Shown: in pieces, positions 25,630 to 34,520 of the stretch
Position numbering within the stretch: the stretch's first letter is position 1
Layout of the letters: each line of letters begins with the position of its first letter
Assembly (NCBI GenBank): GCA_964611525.1
Contig: CAZTAL010000089.1
Span: forward strand, 1-45,843
DNA: 45,843 nucleotides
From: JAAYJR01 sp964611525
GTDB taxonomy: Bacteria > Bacteroidota > Bacteroidia > Bacteroidales > Prolixibacteraceae
Reading direction: 5' to 3'
The notes under the pieces: generated by a model
Told to the model about the DNA's origin: nothing
The model's input: the letters and a program-made list of their open reading frames with translations, nothing else
Database searches by the model: none
Program-made: the position numbers and the translations under genes

Positions 25630-26664
25630 CTATTTATTTGTTTCGAAATCAGTAATTAATCCTTCGGTAAGCCAGTTTGCCAATGCCTGGCGGTTATTGG
25701 CCAAAATAAACCTCTGCTGGTCACGGTAATGGTTTATGTTACCAAGTTCAATATAGATTGCTACAGGATATGTATTTCTTACAACGTATAGGTTCCGGGA
25801 AGAAACAGTACCACGATATCCCCGTCCTGGTTGGTGGTGATCATATTTTTCTTTAAATGTTTTTTGCAGGGTAATTGCCGCTTTTTTACCGGTATTACTC
25901 CGCTTATCGTGGTAAAAGAAGACATCTATATTTTCACCGCGACTTCGTGAGTCAAGATGAATAGCAATCATGCGCTGAAATCTGCCTTTATATTTTTGAT
26001 ACAATAAATTTACAGCATTAGTACGCTGACGCAACCTTCTTAAGTGATTTATAGGAATTATGAGATTTGGATAACATTTTTCACTTTTATCGGGTAGCAG
26101 GTAGCTGTCATCGCGGATTCCATTATTATCACGTATTATCATGTAAACAGTAGCTCCGTTCTGGATGAGATTCCTTGCTAACCTGAGAGTTACATCGTAG
26201 GCATATTCATCTTCACATAATTTACGGTTACCGTAAATTCCTATTGCACCGGGATCAGGACCACCATGACCGGCTACCAGGTAATAAACTGCTCCCTCTA
26301 ACCTGTTGCCTGTTATTTCAACTTCCTTGTATTTTTCCCCGAAAATGTCAAATTGAATTATTTTCCGTGTTGTTGTGGCTTCGCTTGTAGGTTCTTCAGC
26401 GGATGCGCAGGGTAATTTATACTTTATTCCTGTAAACAAAAAATTTCCTTTTCCGAGACGGTCTTTGTTCAGCTCAATAAAAGCATCCATATACTTTGAA
26501 GCAGATAAACCGTTACGTGTTAATAACCTGTAAATGCCTTCTCCTTTCTCCGGTGACACCTCCTTATACTGAGCTTTTGATAAGAATGGCGAAAATAGCG
26601 GTATTAAAAAAAATGTTAAAATGGTCCACTTGAATTTATAATTATGTATGTTTGACTCGAGCAT
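25630..26664 (-). CDS. N-acetylmuramoyl-L-alanine amidase with LysM-like N-terminal domain
   Basis: Cuts the amide bond between MurNAc and L-Ala in peptidoglycan. The 344-residue protein has a signal peptide (hydrophobic residues about 13-30, then SKAQ), a LysM-like segment (GEGIYRLLTRNGLSASKYMD to FTGIKYKLP), and an Amidase_3 domain from about residue 125. Zinc ligands are the His of VAGHGGPDPGA, the Glu of LCEDEYAYDV and the His of IAIHLDSRS; the catalytic Glu is in YIELGNI. The usual IHAN strand is replaced by IHLD, seen in this Bacteroidota subgroup. It is divergent from lnt. Confidence 0.88.
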   Translation of the reverse strand: MLESNIHNYKFKWTILTFFLIPLFSPFLSKAQYKEVSPEKGEGIYRLLTRNGLSASKYMDAFIELNKDRLGKGNFLFTGIKYKLPCASAEEPTSEATTTRKIIQFDIFGEKYKEVEITGNRLEGAVYYLVAGHGGPDPGAIGIYGNRKLCEDEYAYDVTLRLARNLIQNGATVYMIIRDNNGIRDDSYLLPDKSEKCYPNLIIPINHLRRLRQRTNAVNLLYQKYKGRFQRMIAIHLDSRSRGENIDVFFYHDKRSNTGKKAAITLQKTFKEKYDHHQPGRGYRGTVSSRNLYVVRNTYPVAIYIELGNINHYRDQQRFILANNRQALANWLTEGLITDFETNK

Positions 26665-26803
26665 ATTTATATTTTTGTTGATGTTTATCGAATTTCAAAC
26701 TTTATGCTAATATAGTATATAGTTTTTAGAATTTATGTCCAAAATTTGACGATCTATCACCTTAATGTTGTTAATAACTTTTTCTTATTAACTCCGGATA
26801 TAA

Positions 26804-28447
26804 ATGTTTTATTATTATAATATGTCAAGAATTTTCAGATATATTCTTTCAGTTTCTTCGGGTGTTTTACTTAGTCTGGCATGGCTTGGGTTCCCGGGAT
26901 GGATACTTTTCGTAGCATTTATACCTTTATTGCAGCTCGACCGGTTTTTTACAGAAAACAGAAATAATTACAAGGGGGTTTATTTCTGGGGTCATACTTT
27001 TCTTGCCTTCCTGATCTGGAATGCTTTATGTACGTGGTGGATAGCACATGCAACATTCATCGGAGCCGTAATGGCAATTGTAGTTAATTCCTTTCTTATG
27101 TCCCTGTTATGGTGGATTGGACATATTGCAAGGCGTAATTTCAGATCAAATTTAGGTTACATTACGCTGGTGGTTTTCTGGATATCATTCGAGTTTTTTC
27201 ATTTCCACTGGGATATAGAATGGCCATGGTTAAATTTGGGAAATGGTTTTGCCAATAACGTAAAAATAGTTCAATGGTATGAATATACCGGTATACTGGG
27301 CGGTACGTTATGGATATTAATAATGAATATTCTTATATTCACTATTTATCAAAGCATAAAGAATAAATCACCTGTCAGAAGGATTGTATTTTATGGAGTT
27401 TTTATTGTAATATTTCTGACAATACCTTTGACAATATCGTTTATATCCTATCATTCTTATACTGAGGAGCCTGATCCTGTTGATGTTGTGATTGTTCAGC
27501 CTAATATTGATCCCTATGCAGAGAATTACGACCAGAGAGCTGAAATTGATAAACTAAATAAATTTTTAAAGCTTGCAAATTCGGCTACTGATGAGCAGAC
27601 AGATATTGTTGTGGGGCCGGAAACTGTTTTTGAGCGTTATTTCGACTGGAACGTTGATCAGCTGGAAAATAATTTTCAGTTTGACCGGATATACGCCTGG
27701 ATGCAAAATTATCCGGATGCTGAGGTAATTTTTGGTGCATCTACCAGTAAGATTTACAAGGATGAAGAAATCAGTAGTCCGACAGCCCGTAGTTCCCGCG
27801 GGTTATATTATGATGTATTTAATTCGGCTGTATTTATTGGAAGGGACAGCAAAGGACAACTATATCATAAGTCGATTTTGGTTAGTGGCGTTGAGAAGAT
27901 GCCCTTCAGGAAATATCTTGGATTTCTGAACGATTTTGTATTCAATTTGGGTGGCACCACAGGAAGCTTGGGAAGACAGGAAGAGCCTTCCAATTTTGTA
28001 ATGGATGATGGTAATAAAGTAGCACCGGTTATTTGCTATGAGTCGGTTTTTGGTGAATATCTTAGTCGTTCGGTGAAAAAGGGAGCAGGTCTTATAATTG
28101 TAATAACTAATGACGGCTGGTGGAAGGATACTCCCGGGTACAGGCAACATCTGTCTTTTTCGCGCCTAAGGGCAATTGAAAACAGGCGGAGTATAGTTCG
28201 TGCAGCTAATACCGGAATATCCTGTTTTATTAGCCAGCGAGGAGATATTTTAAAATCGGCCGGATGGAATAAAGCAATAGCAATCAGTGGTGTTCTGAAT
28301 TATAATTATGAAATGACATTTTATATGAAGTATGGCGACTATATTGCCAGGATGTCATTATTTATTTCTGTTTTGCTACTTTTATATTTTATAATTATAC
28401 CTAAAAAAAATCCGCATCAATTCCGTTTGCGTAAAACCCCGGTATGA
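26804..28447 (+). CDS. lnt: Apolipoprotein N-acyltransferase
   Basis: Adds the third acyl chain to the N-terminal Cys of lipoproteins in the inner membrane. The 547 residues comprise a multi-helix N-terminal membrane part (to about residue 220), then a nitrilase-like domain with the catalytic Glu in VVGPETVFE, Lys in VEKMPFRKYL and Cys in PVICYESVFG, and a final TM helix. The motif ITNDGWWKDTPGYRQHLSFS is characteristic. The first ATG is used; a second at 26822 (MSRIFRY) is equally plausible. Confidence 0.95.
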   Translation: MFYYYNMSRIFRYILSVSSGVLLSLAWLGFPGWILFVAFIPLLQLDRFFTENRNNYKGVYFWGHTFLAFLIWNALCTWWIAHATFIGAVMAIVVNSFLMSLLWWIGHIARRNFRSNLGYITLVVFWISFEFFHFHWDIEWPWLNLGNGFANNVKIVQWYEYTGILGGTLWILIMNILIFTIYQSIKNKSPVRRIVFYGVFIVIFLTIPLTISFISYHSYTEEPDPVDVVIVQPNIDPYAENYDQRAEIDKLNKFLKLANSATDEQTDIVVGPETVFERYFDWNVDQLENNFQFDRIYAWMQNYPDAEVIFGASTSKIYKDEEISSPTARSSRGLYYDVFNSAVFIGRDSKGQLYHKSILVSGVEKMPFRKYLGFLNDFVFNLGGTTGSLGRQEEPSNFVMDDGNKVAPVICYESVFGEYLSRSVKKGAGLIIVITNDGWWKDTPGYRQHLSFSRLRAIENRRSIVRAANTGISCFISQRGDILKSAGWNKAIAISGVLNYNYEMTFYMKYGDYIARMSLFISVLLLLYFIIIPKKNPHQFRLRKTPV

Positions 28448-28817
28448 CAGGATTTGAGCGCCTGATCGTTCAAACGTCCACCGGTCTTTCGACTCATCCC
28501 GACAAAGTCGGGACTACAAGGCCTGTTTTCACGATCGATGAGCTTACTCGGTTTAATAAGATCTGTTGAGTTTACCAACTGCTGAATCGATGCGGATAAT
28601 ATCTTTCTTTTATATTTTTAATGAACTCTGTTTTCGTTTCAAATTTAAACTTAAAGGATGTTATATGCAAATTTTTCAGGCAGATTTTCATTTATCAATT
28701 AATTAATCTCCTTTAAGTCAAGATATCTTTAATTTTTCTTCAAATAAAACTGAATTTTGACATGTCCACCTTAAAACAAAACACTAAATTTGCAAACTAA
28801 ATATTACAAAATTAGAT
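28448..28817. other. Intergenic region between lnt and rseC
   Basis: About 370 bp with no gene. It contains a 6-bp-stem palindrome CCCGACAAAGTCGGG (28498-28512) nested in GATCGT / ACGATC arms, and a perfect 10-bp inverted repeat ACTTAAAGGA (28649-28658) and TCCTTTAAGT (28709-28718). There is also a TAAATTTG -7-like box at 28785-28792 with no -33 at ideal spacing. The box may be the rnf operon promoter. Confidence 0.45.
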
Positions 28818-29237
28818 ATTACGAAAAATATAATAAAACATAAAGCTTTTATTAAAGAGGCCAATGAATCATACCTCAGGGTGACTATAATAAGCAAGTC
28901 TGCCTGTAGTGAATGTCATGCCAGGGGGGCATGTACCCTTGCTGATAGCCGTGAAAAAGAAATTGAGATAGATAATACCGGTATAAATTATTTTCCCGGC
29001 CAGGAAGTAATGGTTGTTTTGAGAGAGTCATTGGGAATTAAGGCATTATTTTATGGATATATTTTTCCTTTTCTTTTAGTATTGCTTACTCTAACAATAG
29101 TGTATTCGTTAACCGGAAATGAAATTCTGGCGGGTTTAGTGTCACTTGTTGTTCTGATTCCTTATTATACAACATTATATTTCCTGCGTCATTATTTAAA
29201 AAAAGTCTTCAAATTCGAATTGGATAGTATGGAATAA
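28818..29237 (+). CDS. rseC: RseC/SoxR-reducing-system-like membrane protein
   Basis: A membrane protein that heads rnf operons; in E. coli RseC works with the Rsx (Rnf) complex to reduce SoxR. The core has the Cys cluster SACSECHARGACTLAD, a beta stretch, then two TM helices (ALFYGYIFPFLLVLLTLTIV and ILAGLVSLVVLIPYYTTLYF) and a basic end. A GTG at 28881 would give 118 residues but lose the first beta strand. The frame stays open upstream, reading IIKHKAFIKEANESYLRVTI, typical RseC, with no ATG, GTG or TTG available. A non-standard start such as ATT at 28818 (or ATA/ACG nearby) is therefore proposed; 5' boundary uncertain. Confidence 0.8.
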   Translation: MTKNIIKHKAFIKEANESYLRVTIISKSACSECHARGACTLADSREKEIEIDNTGINYFPGQEVMVVLRESLGIKALFYGYIFPFLLVLLTLTIVYSLTGNEILAGLVSLVVLIPYYTTLYFLRHYLKKVFKFELDSME

Positions 29238-29239
29238 TT

Positions 29240-30106
29240 ATGAGTATAACTATTATATATACAATTGCAACACTAAGTATTATCGGTACTTCTGCTGCAA
29301 TAATATTATATTTTGCAGCTCAAAAGTTTAAAGTAAAAGAAGATCCGCGAATCGATCAGATTGAAGATGTTCTGCCAGGTGCTAATTGCGGGGCTTGTGG
29401 TTTGGCGGGATGCAGGGCTTTTGCAGAGGCAGCTGTAAAAGCGCCGGATCTTACCGAGTTATATTGTCCGTTAGGCGGTAATGAAGCTATGGATAAGATA
29501 GCTTCCATATTAGGACTGGAAGCGGTAAAGAAAGCTCCAAGAGTAGCGTTTATCCGGTGTAACGGAACCTGTGAATACCGTCCACAAACTAGTCATTATG
29601 ATGGCGTAAAAACGTGTGCTATTGCTGCATCGGTTTATAAAGGTGAAACTGATTGTCAGTGGGGCTGTTTAGGTTATGGAGATTGCTACGACGCATGTGA
29701 TTTCGATGCTATTGAAATGCGTCCCGAGAGTGGAATCCCGGCTATAGTTGATGATAAATGTGTTGCTTGCGGGGCATGTGTTGATGCATGCCCGAGGTAC
29801 CTTATCGAATTACGAAAGAAATATCCTAAGAATCGCAAGATTGTTATAGCGTGCAGGAACAAGGATAAAGCAAAAGTAGCACTTAATGCTTGTATGGTGG
29901 CTTGTATAGGTTGTGGAAAATGTGTAAAAGAATGCCCTTTCGATGCCATTACCATGGAGAATAATTTGGCATTTATAGATTCTGATAAATGTAAGTTGTG
30001 TCGTAAGTGTGTTCCGGTATGCCCTACAGGGGCTATACTCGAATTTAATTTTCCGCCCCGTAAGGTAAAAAATAAAGATAAAAAAGAGTTTCATACTGCA
30101 AAATAA
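29240..30106 (+). CDS. rnfB: Rnf electron transport complex subunit B (polyferredoxin)
   Basis: Takes electrons from ferredoxin into the Rnf complex. The 288 residues have an N-terminal TM anchor (6-25), the domain motif GANCGACGLAGCRAFAEAAV with downstream CPLGG, further cysteines in CNGTCEYRP and CQWGCLGYGDCYDAC, then three ferredoxin CxxCxxCxxxCP sites: CVACGACVDACP, CIGCGKCVKECP and CKLCRKCVPVCP. This is the longer, cluster-rich type rather than the shorter proteobacterial one. It starts 3 bp after rseC. Confidence 0.97.
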   Translation: MSITIIYTIATLSIIGTSAAIILYFAAQKFKVKEDPRIDQIEDVLPGANCGACGLAGCRAFAEAAVKAPDLTELYCPLGGNEAMDKIASILGLEAVKKAPRVAFIRCNGTCEYRPQTSHYDGVKTCAIAASVYKGETDCQWGCLGYGDCYDACDFDAIEMRPESGIPAIVDDKCVACGACVDACPRYLIELRKKYPKNRKIVIACRNKDKAKVALNACMVACIGCGKCVKECPFDAITMENNLAFIDSDKCKLCRKCVPVCPTGAILEFNFPPRKVKNKDKKEFHTAK

Positions 30107-30113
30107 AATCAGA

Positions 30114-31445
30114 ATGCTAAAGACTTTCAGTAAAGGCGGTGTGCATCCACCCGGAAATAAATTGTCAGCGGTTTCTCCTATTGAGGAATTAAGGCTTCCG
30201 GAATCAGTATTTATACCTTTATCCCAACACATAGGATCACCTGCAACACCTATAGTAAAACGTGGTGATACCGTTAAAACGGGACAGTTGATAGCAAAAA
30301 GCAGTGGATTTGTTTCAGCAAATATTCATTCTTCCGTTTCCGGAAAGGTAAAGAAAGTGGATAATTCTATTGACAGTTCAGGTTACTTAAAACAGGGAAT
30401 TTTTATTGATGTCAATGGTGATGACTGGATAGAGGAAATTGACCGTAGCCAAGATCTGATTAAAAAAATAAGCCTTGATGGAGAGGCGATCATAAAAAAA
30501 ATTCAGGACGCAGGAATAGTTGGACTTGGCGGAGCAACATTTCCCACACATGTCAAATTAGTACCTCCCCGAGGAATGAAAGCAGATATTCTGTTGATAA
30601 ATGGTGTGGAATGTGAGCCGTACCTGACATCAGACCACCGCTTGATGCTTGAAAAGGTTGATGAAATAATAATCGGAACCCGTCTTATAATGAAGGCCAT
30701 TAAAGTGAAAAAAGCAGTAGTTGGGATTGAGAATAATAAACCTGATGCAATTGAATTGTTAACTGCAAAAACAAAAGAATTTAATGATATAAGCGTAGTT
30801 GCTCTTAAGGTAAAATATCCTCAAGGAGGTGAAAAACAACTGATCAAGGCTGTTACAGGCAAGGAGGTTTCTTCAGGTGCTTTACCTGTAGCTGTAGGTG
30901 CGTTGGTTTATAATGTCGGGACTGTCTTTGCTGTTTATGAGGCAGTTCAAAAAAATAAACCACTTTTTGAACGGGTTATAACTGTTACAGGGAAAGCATT
31001 GGATAATCCTGCAAACTATAAAGTCAGAATAGGAACGCCAACTTCACTGTTGATAGAAGCTGCGGGAGGATTGCCGGCAGATACAGGGAAAGTCATTAGT
31101 GGCGGTCCGATGATGGGACGTACTTTACAAAGTATTGACGTGGCCGTTACAAAAGGCACTTCAGGCATTCTGTTGATGAGAGAGCAGGAATCAAAACGTG
31201 ATGAAGCTGCTAACTGTATTCGTTGTTCGCGTTGTGTGGATGTTTGTCCCATGAGCCTGGAACCGTATTATCTGAAATTAGTTTCTGAAAAACATCTTTT
31301 CGACAAAGCAGAGGGAAACAGGATATTAGATTGCATAGAATGCGGTTCCTGCAGCTATACTTGTCCTTCAAATATTCCTTTGCTGGATTATATTAGATTC
31401 GGAAAGAGCAAGGTCGGACAAATTGTACGTTCCAGAAAAAAATGA
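30114..31445 (+). CDS. rnfC: Rnf electron transport complex subunit C (NAD-linked)
   Basis: The peripheral subunit that exchanges electrons with NAD+/NADH. The 443 residues have the N-terminal barrel (KGGVHPPGNKLSAVSPIEEL), the nucleotide/FMN-binding region GLGGATFPTHVKL and LLINGVECEPYLTSDHRLML, and two [4Fe-4S] sites near the C-terminus: CIRCSRCVDVCP and CIECGSCSYTCP. Length matches the compact RnfC without the long Ala/Lys tail of E. coli RsxC. It is separated from rnfB by 7 bp. Confidence 0.97.
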   Translation: MLKTFSKGGVHPPGNKLSAVSPIEELRLPESVFIPLSQHIGSPATPIVKRGDTVKTGQLIAKSSGFVSANIHSSVSGKVKKVDNSIDSSGYLKQGIFIDVNGDDWIEEIDRSQDLIKKISLDGEAIIKKIQDAGIVGLGGATFPTHVKLVPPRGMKADILLINGVECEPYLTSDHRLMLEKVDEIIIGTRLIMKAIKVKKAVVGIENNKPDAIELLTAKTKEFNDISVVALKVKYPQGGEKQLIKAVTGKEVSSGALPVAVGALVYNVGTVFAVYEAVQKNKPLFERVITVTGKALDNPANYKVRIGTPTSLLIEAAGGLPADTGKVISGGPMMGRTLQSIDVAVTKGTSGILLMREQESKRDEAANCIRCSRCVDVCPMSLEPYYLKLVSEKHLFDKAEGNRILDCIECGSCSYTCPSNIPLLDYIRFGKSKVGQIVRSRKK

Positions 31446-31563
31446 TACCTAAATATCTAAAGTGAGATCGTCATCTAGAAATGTAATAGATTTTCATTTT
31501 AGATCGTTGGGTGATAAATATTAAATATTTGTAACGAATCATACTTGAAACTTTGTAAAAAGC

Positions 31564-32544
31564 ATGAGTAAATTACTAACTGTTTCGCCTTCACCGCATA
31601 TTCATTCTGATGATTCAACGCGGAAAATTATGTACAGGGTTGTTTATGCCCTTATCCCTGTAATGATATGGTCTGTTTTTATATTCGGACTTGATGCTTT
31701 GAGAGTAACTTTTATTTCTGTAGCCGCCTGCCTGGCATTTGAGTATGTAATTCAAAAATATATTATGAGGGTAAAACCGTCAATAACCGACGGATCAGCT
31801 CTTGTGACCGGCATTTTGTTAGCTTTAAACGTTCCCTCGGGTATTCCGTGGTGGATTATTTGTATAGGGGCACTGACAGCTATAGGAATAGCTAAAATGT
31901 CTTTTGGGGGATTGGGTCGTAATATTTTTAATCCGGCTCTCGTAGGAAGGGTTTTTCTTCTGATTTCTTTCCCTGTTCACATGACCACATGGCCACAACC
32001 ACGGGAAGCCGGTGTAGATGCAACAACAAGTGCAACACCTCTTGAACTAATTAAAGAAGGTGTGAAGAGCGGTACACCCGTTTCACATATTATGCAGAAT
32101 ATGCCGGACATGACTGACTTGTTGCTGGGTACTGTCAAAGGGTCACTCGGGGAGATTTCGGCATTGTTGCTGATTATCGGTGGAATATACTTGTTGTTAA
32201 GGAAGGTGATAACTTGGCATATACCTGTTTCAGTGATTTTTTCAGTAGCTTTTATTGCAGGAATACTCTGGCTTATAGATCCTGTCAGCCATGTTAATCC
32301 CGTCTATCATGTTCTGACTGGCGGACTCATGCTGGGGGCTATTTTTATGGCTACTGATATGGTTACATCACCAATGACACCTAAAGGACAGATAATTTAT
32401 GGATTGGGAATTGGCATTATTACCATTATCATCAGATTTTTAGGGGCTTACCCTGAAGGTATTTCTTTTGCTATACTGGTAATGAATGCCTTTACTCCTA
32501 TTATTAATAACTATGTGAAACCGAAACGATTTGGAGGAAAATGA
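31564..32544 (+). CDS. rnfD: Rnf electron transport complex subunit D
   Basis: Integral membrane subunit homologous to NqrB, carrying covalent FMN. It has 326 residues, about eight to ten TM helices, the MSFGGLGRNIFNPALVGRVF motif, and the flavinylation site DATTSATPLEL, where the Thr of SATP is the expected FMN attachment residue. The C-terminus has TDMVTSPMTPKGQIIYG. The 118-bp gap before it is the largest in the operon; the stop overlaps the rnfG start by 4 bp. Confidence 0.97.
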   Translation: MSKLLTVSPSPHIHSDDSTRKIMYRVVYALIPVMIWSVFIFGLDALRVTFISVAACLAFEYVIQKYIMRVKPSITDGSALVTGILLALNVPSGIPWWIICIGALTAIGIAKMSFGGLGRNIFNPALVGRVFLLISFPVHMTTWPQPREAGVDATTSATPLELIKEGVKSGTPVSHIMQNMPDMTDLLLGTVKGSLGEISALLLIIGGIYLLLRKVITWHIPVSVIFSVAFIAGILWLIDPVSHVNPVYHVLTGGLMLGAIFMATDMVTSPMTPKGQIIYGLGIGIITIIIRFLGAYPEGISFAILVMNAFTPIINNYVKPKRFGGK

Positions 32545-33155
32545 ATATGGCAAAAAGGGAATCATCATTTATAAATATGGTATTGACCCTCTTTCTGGTT
32601 ACATTTATAGCTGCAGCAGCACTCGGATTTGTTTATGATTTTACCAAGGATGCAATTGCTTATGCAAAAATAGAAGAGCAGCGGGAAGCTATTGAATCTA
32701 TACTCCCGGAGTTTGAAAAGATAGGTAAGCCTTATAATATTACTCTTGAATCGTCGGGGGATACAATTGAAATTTATCCTGCATTAAAAGATGGTGAACC
32801 TATTGGCTTTGCTGTAAAAACTTTTACTAATAAAGGTTTTAGCGGTTATATTTCCATTATGGCGGGAATAGGCAAGTCAGGAAATTTTACCGGTTATGAA
32901 GTGCTTGAGCATTCTGAAACACCCGGACTTGGAGCTAAGATAGATGAATGGTTCGGCAATACCGACAAACCTTCTCAGTGTATAATAGGGAAAAATCCGG
33001 AAACACATAAGTTTGAAGTTTCAAAAGATGGTGGGGATATTGATGCTATAACTGCTTCAACAATTTCCTCACGTGCTTTCCTTGATGCCATAGTAAAAGC
33101 ATATAAGGCATATGAACAAGGAGAGGATAAAATTTTCGGGAATGATGGGAAATAG
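32541..33155 (+). CDS. rnfG: Rnf electron transport complex subunit G (FMN-binding)
   Basis: Periplasm-facing flavoprotein subunit homologous to NqrC. In 204 residues there is one N-terminal TM helix (about 12-35) and an FMN-binding domain with GFSGYISIMAGIG, HSETPGLGAKI and the attachment motif DAITASTISSRA, whose Thr in AST is the predicted covalent FMN site. It is translationally coupled to rnfD through ATGA. A second in-frame Met is two codons downstream. Confidence 0.95.
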   Translation: MNMAKRESSFINMVLTLFLVTFIAAAALGFVYDFTKDAIAYAKIEEQREAIESILPEFEKIGKPYNITLESSGDTIEIYPALKDGEPIGFAVKTFTNKGFSGYISIMAGIGKSGNFTGYEVLEHSETPGLGAKIDEWFGNTDKPSQCIIGKNPETHKFEVSKDGGDIDAITASTISSRAFLDAIVKAYKAYEQGEDKIFGNDGK

Positions 33156-33185
33156 GATAATGAGAGATATTAAAATTTTAAACAC

Positions 33186-33779
33186 ATGAATCAGTGGAAA
33201 AATTTCACAAAAGGTTTTATTAAAGAAAATCCTGTTTTCGTGTTGCTGTTGGGTATGTGTCCGACCTTAGGAGTTACTACATCGGCAATCAACGGACTTG
33301 GTATGGGACTGGCAACTACTTTTGTGTTGTTGATGTCGAATATTGTAGTTTCAATAATAAAAAACCTTATACCTGACAAAGTCCGCATTCCCAGCTTTAT
33401 AGTTATTATAGCGACTTTTGTAACTATTGTGGAACTTGTTATGGAAGCTTACCTACCGTCACTTTTTGAGAGCCTGGGATTATTTATTCCACTGATAGTA
33501 GTAAATTGTATAGTACTGGGCCGTGCAGAAGCTTTCGCCTCAAAAAACACTTTGCTTTCTTCTGCCGTAGATGGTTTGGGTATAGGATTGGGATTCAGTT
33601 TCGCACTGGTTTTGCTGGGTAGTATCCGTGAGATACTTGGCAGCGGTAAAATATTTGATATTACTATTTATCCTGAGGATTATGTATCTCTTCTTTTTGT
33701 GCTGGCACCAGGCGCTTTTATTGTCTTGGGATATCTTATTGCAATCATTAACAGGATCAAAAAAAGATTGGGGAAATAA
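33186..33779 (+). CDS. rnfE: Rnf electron transport complex subunit E
   Basis: Six-TM membrane subunit, homologous to NqrD, with 197 residues. Signature sequences include NPVFVLLLGMCPTLGVTTSA, where the Cys helps ligate the intramembrane Fe-S cluster shared with RnfA, and LFIPLIVVNCIVLGRAEAFA, which carries the second Cys. It precedes rnfA by 3 bp. Confidence 0.96.
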   Translation: MNQWKNFTKGFIKENPVFVLLLGMCPTLGVTTSAINGLGMGLATTFVLLMSNIVVSIIKNLIPDKVRIPSFIVIIATFVTIVELVMEAYLPSLFESLGLFIPLIVVNCIVLGRAEAFASKNTLLSSAVDGLGIGLGFSFALVLLGSIREILGSGKIFDITIYPEDYVSLLFVLAPGAFIVLGYLIAIINRIKKRLGK

Positions 33780-33782
33780 ACT

Positions 33783-34355
33783 ATGAACTATTTTATAATA
33801 TTTATAGGAGCCATACTGGTAAATAACATTGTTCTAATGCAATTTCTCGGAATATGCCCTTTCTTGGGTGTATCCAAACGTTTTTCCACTGCTGTTGGCA
33901 TGACCGGTGCAGTTGCTTTTGTTATGGTTCTTTCCACAATAGTCACATATCTTATTCAGACTTTAGTGTTAGATCCATATGGACTTGCATTTTTGCAAAC
34001 TATTGCTTTTATTCTTGTTATTGCCTCACTGGTGCAATTGGTAGAGATAATTCTAAAAAAAGTCAGTCCCTCGTTATATCAGGCACTTGGAATTTATCTT
34101 CCCCTCATAACAACAAATTGTGCAATACTAGGTGTAGCTATCCTTACAATACAGAAGGAGTTTAACCTGATTGAGGGAGTTGTATTTGCCGTGTCCAATG
34201 CTTTGGGCTTTGGACTGGCTCTGGTTCTGTTTGCAGGAATACGTGAACATCTGGAACTTCAGGATGTTCCCGAGGGTCTTAAAGGAACTCCCATTGCCCT
34301 TATCTCTGCAGGTATACTCGCCATGGCTTTTATGGGATTCTCCGGATTGGTTTAA
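33783..34355 (+). CDS. rnfA: Rnf electron transport complex subunit A
   Basis: Six-TM subunit homologous to NqrE, paired with RnfE in inverted topology, 190 residues. It shows NNIVLMQFLGICPFLGVSKR and YLPLITTNCAILGVAILT with the two cluster-ligating cysteines, and ends in the Gly-rich helix AGILAMAFMGFSGLV. It is the last gene of the rseC-rnfBCDGEA operon; no clear terminator was seen after it. Confidence 0.96.
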   Translation: MNYFIIFIGAILVNNIVLMQFLGICPFLGVSKRFSTAVGMTGAVAFVMVLSTIVTYLIQTLVLDPYGLAFLQTIAFILVIASLVQLVEIILKKVSPSLYQALGIYLPLITTNCAILGVAILTIQKEFNLIEGVVFAVSNALGFGLALVLFAGIREHLELQDVPEGLKGTPIALISAGILAMAFMGFSGLV

Positions 34356-34520
34356 CTCATGCCTTTCGGATAAGGTTTCGCAATACCATTTACAATAATT
34401 GTCATTCTGCCCTATAGTAAAATAATAGGACACACTTGTGAGCTGCGAACTTATAAAAGTACATTATCAGGATCATCAGATTTTTGACTAGTAAATAGAT
34501 AATTATAATATTTCAAACGG

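Noticed and set aside
28498..28512. CCCGACAAAGTCGGG as the lnt terminator
   Set aside because: There is no U-run after the stem on either strand, so termination is not supported.
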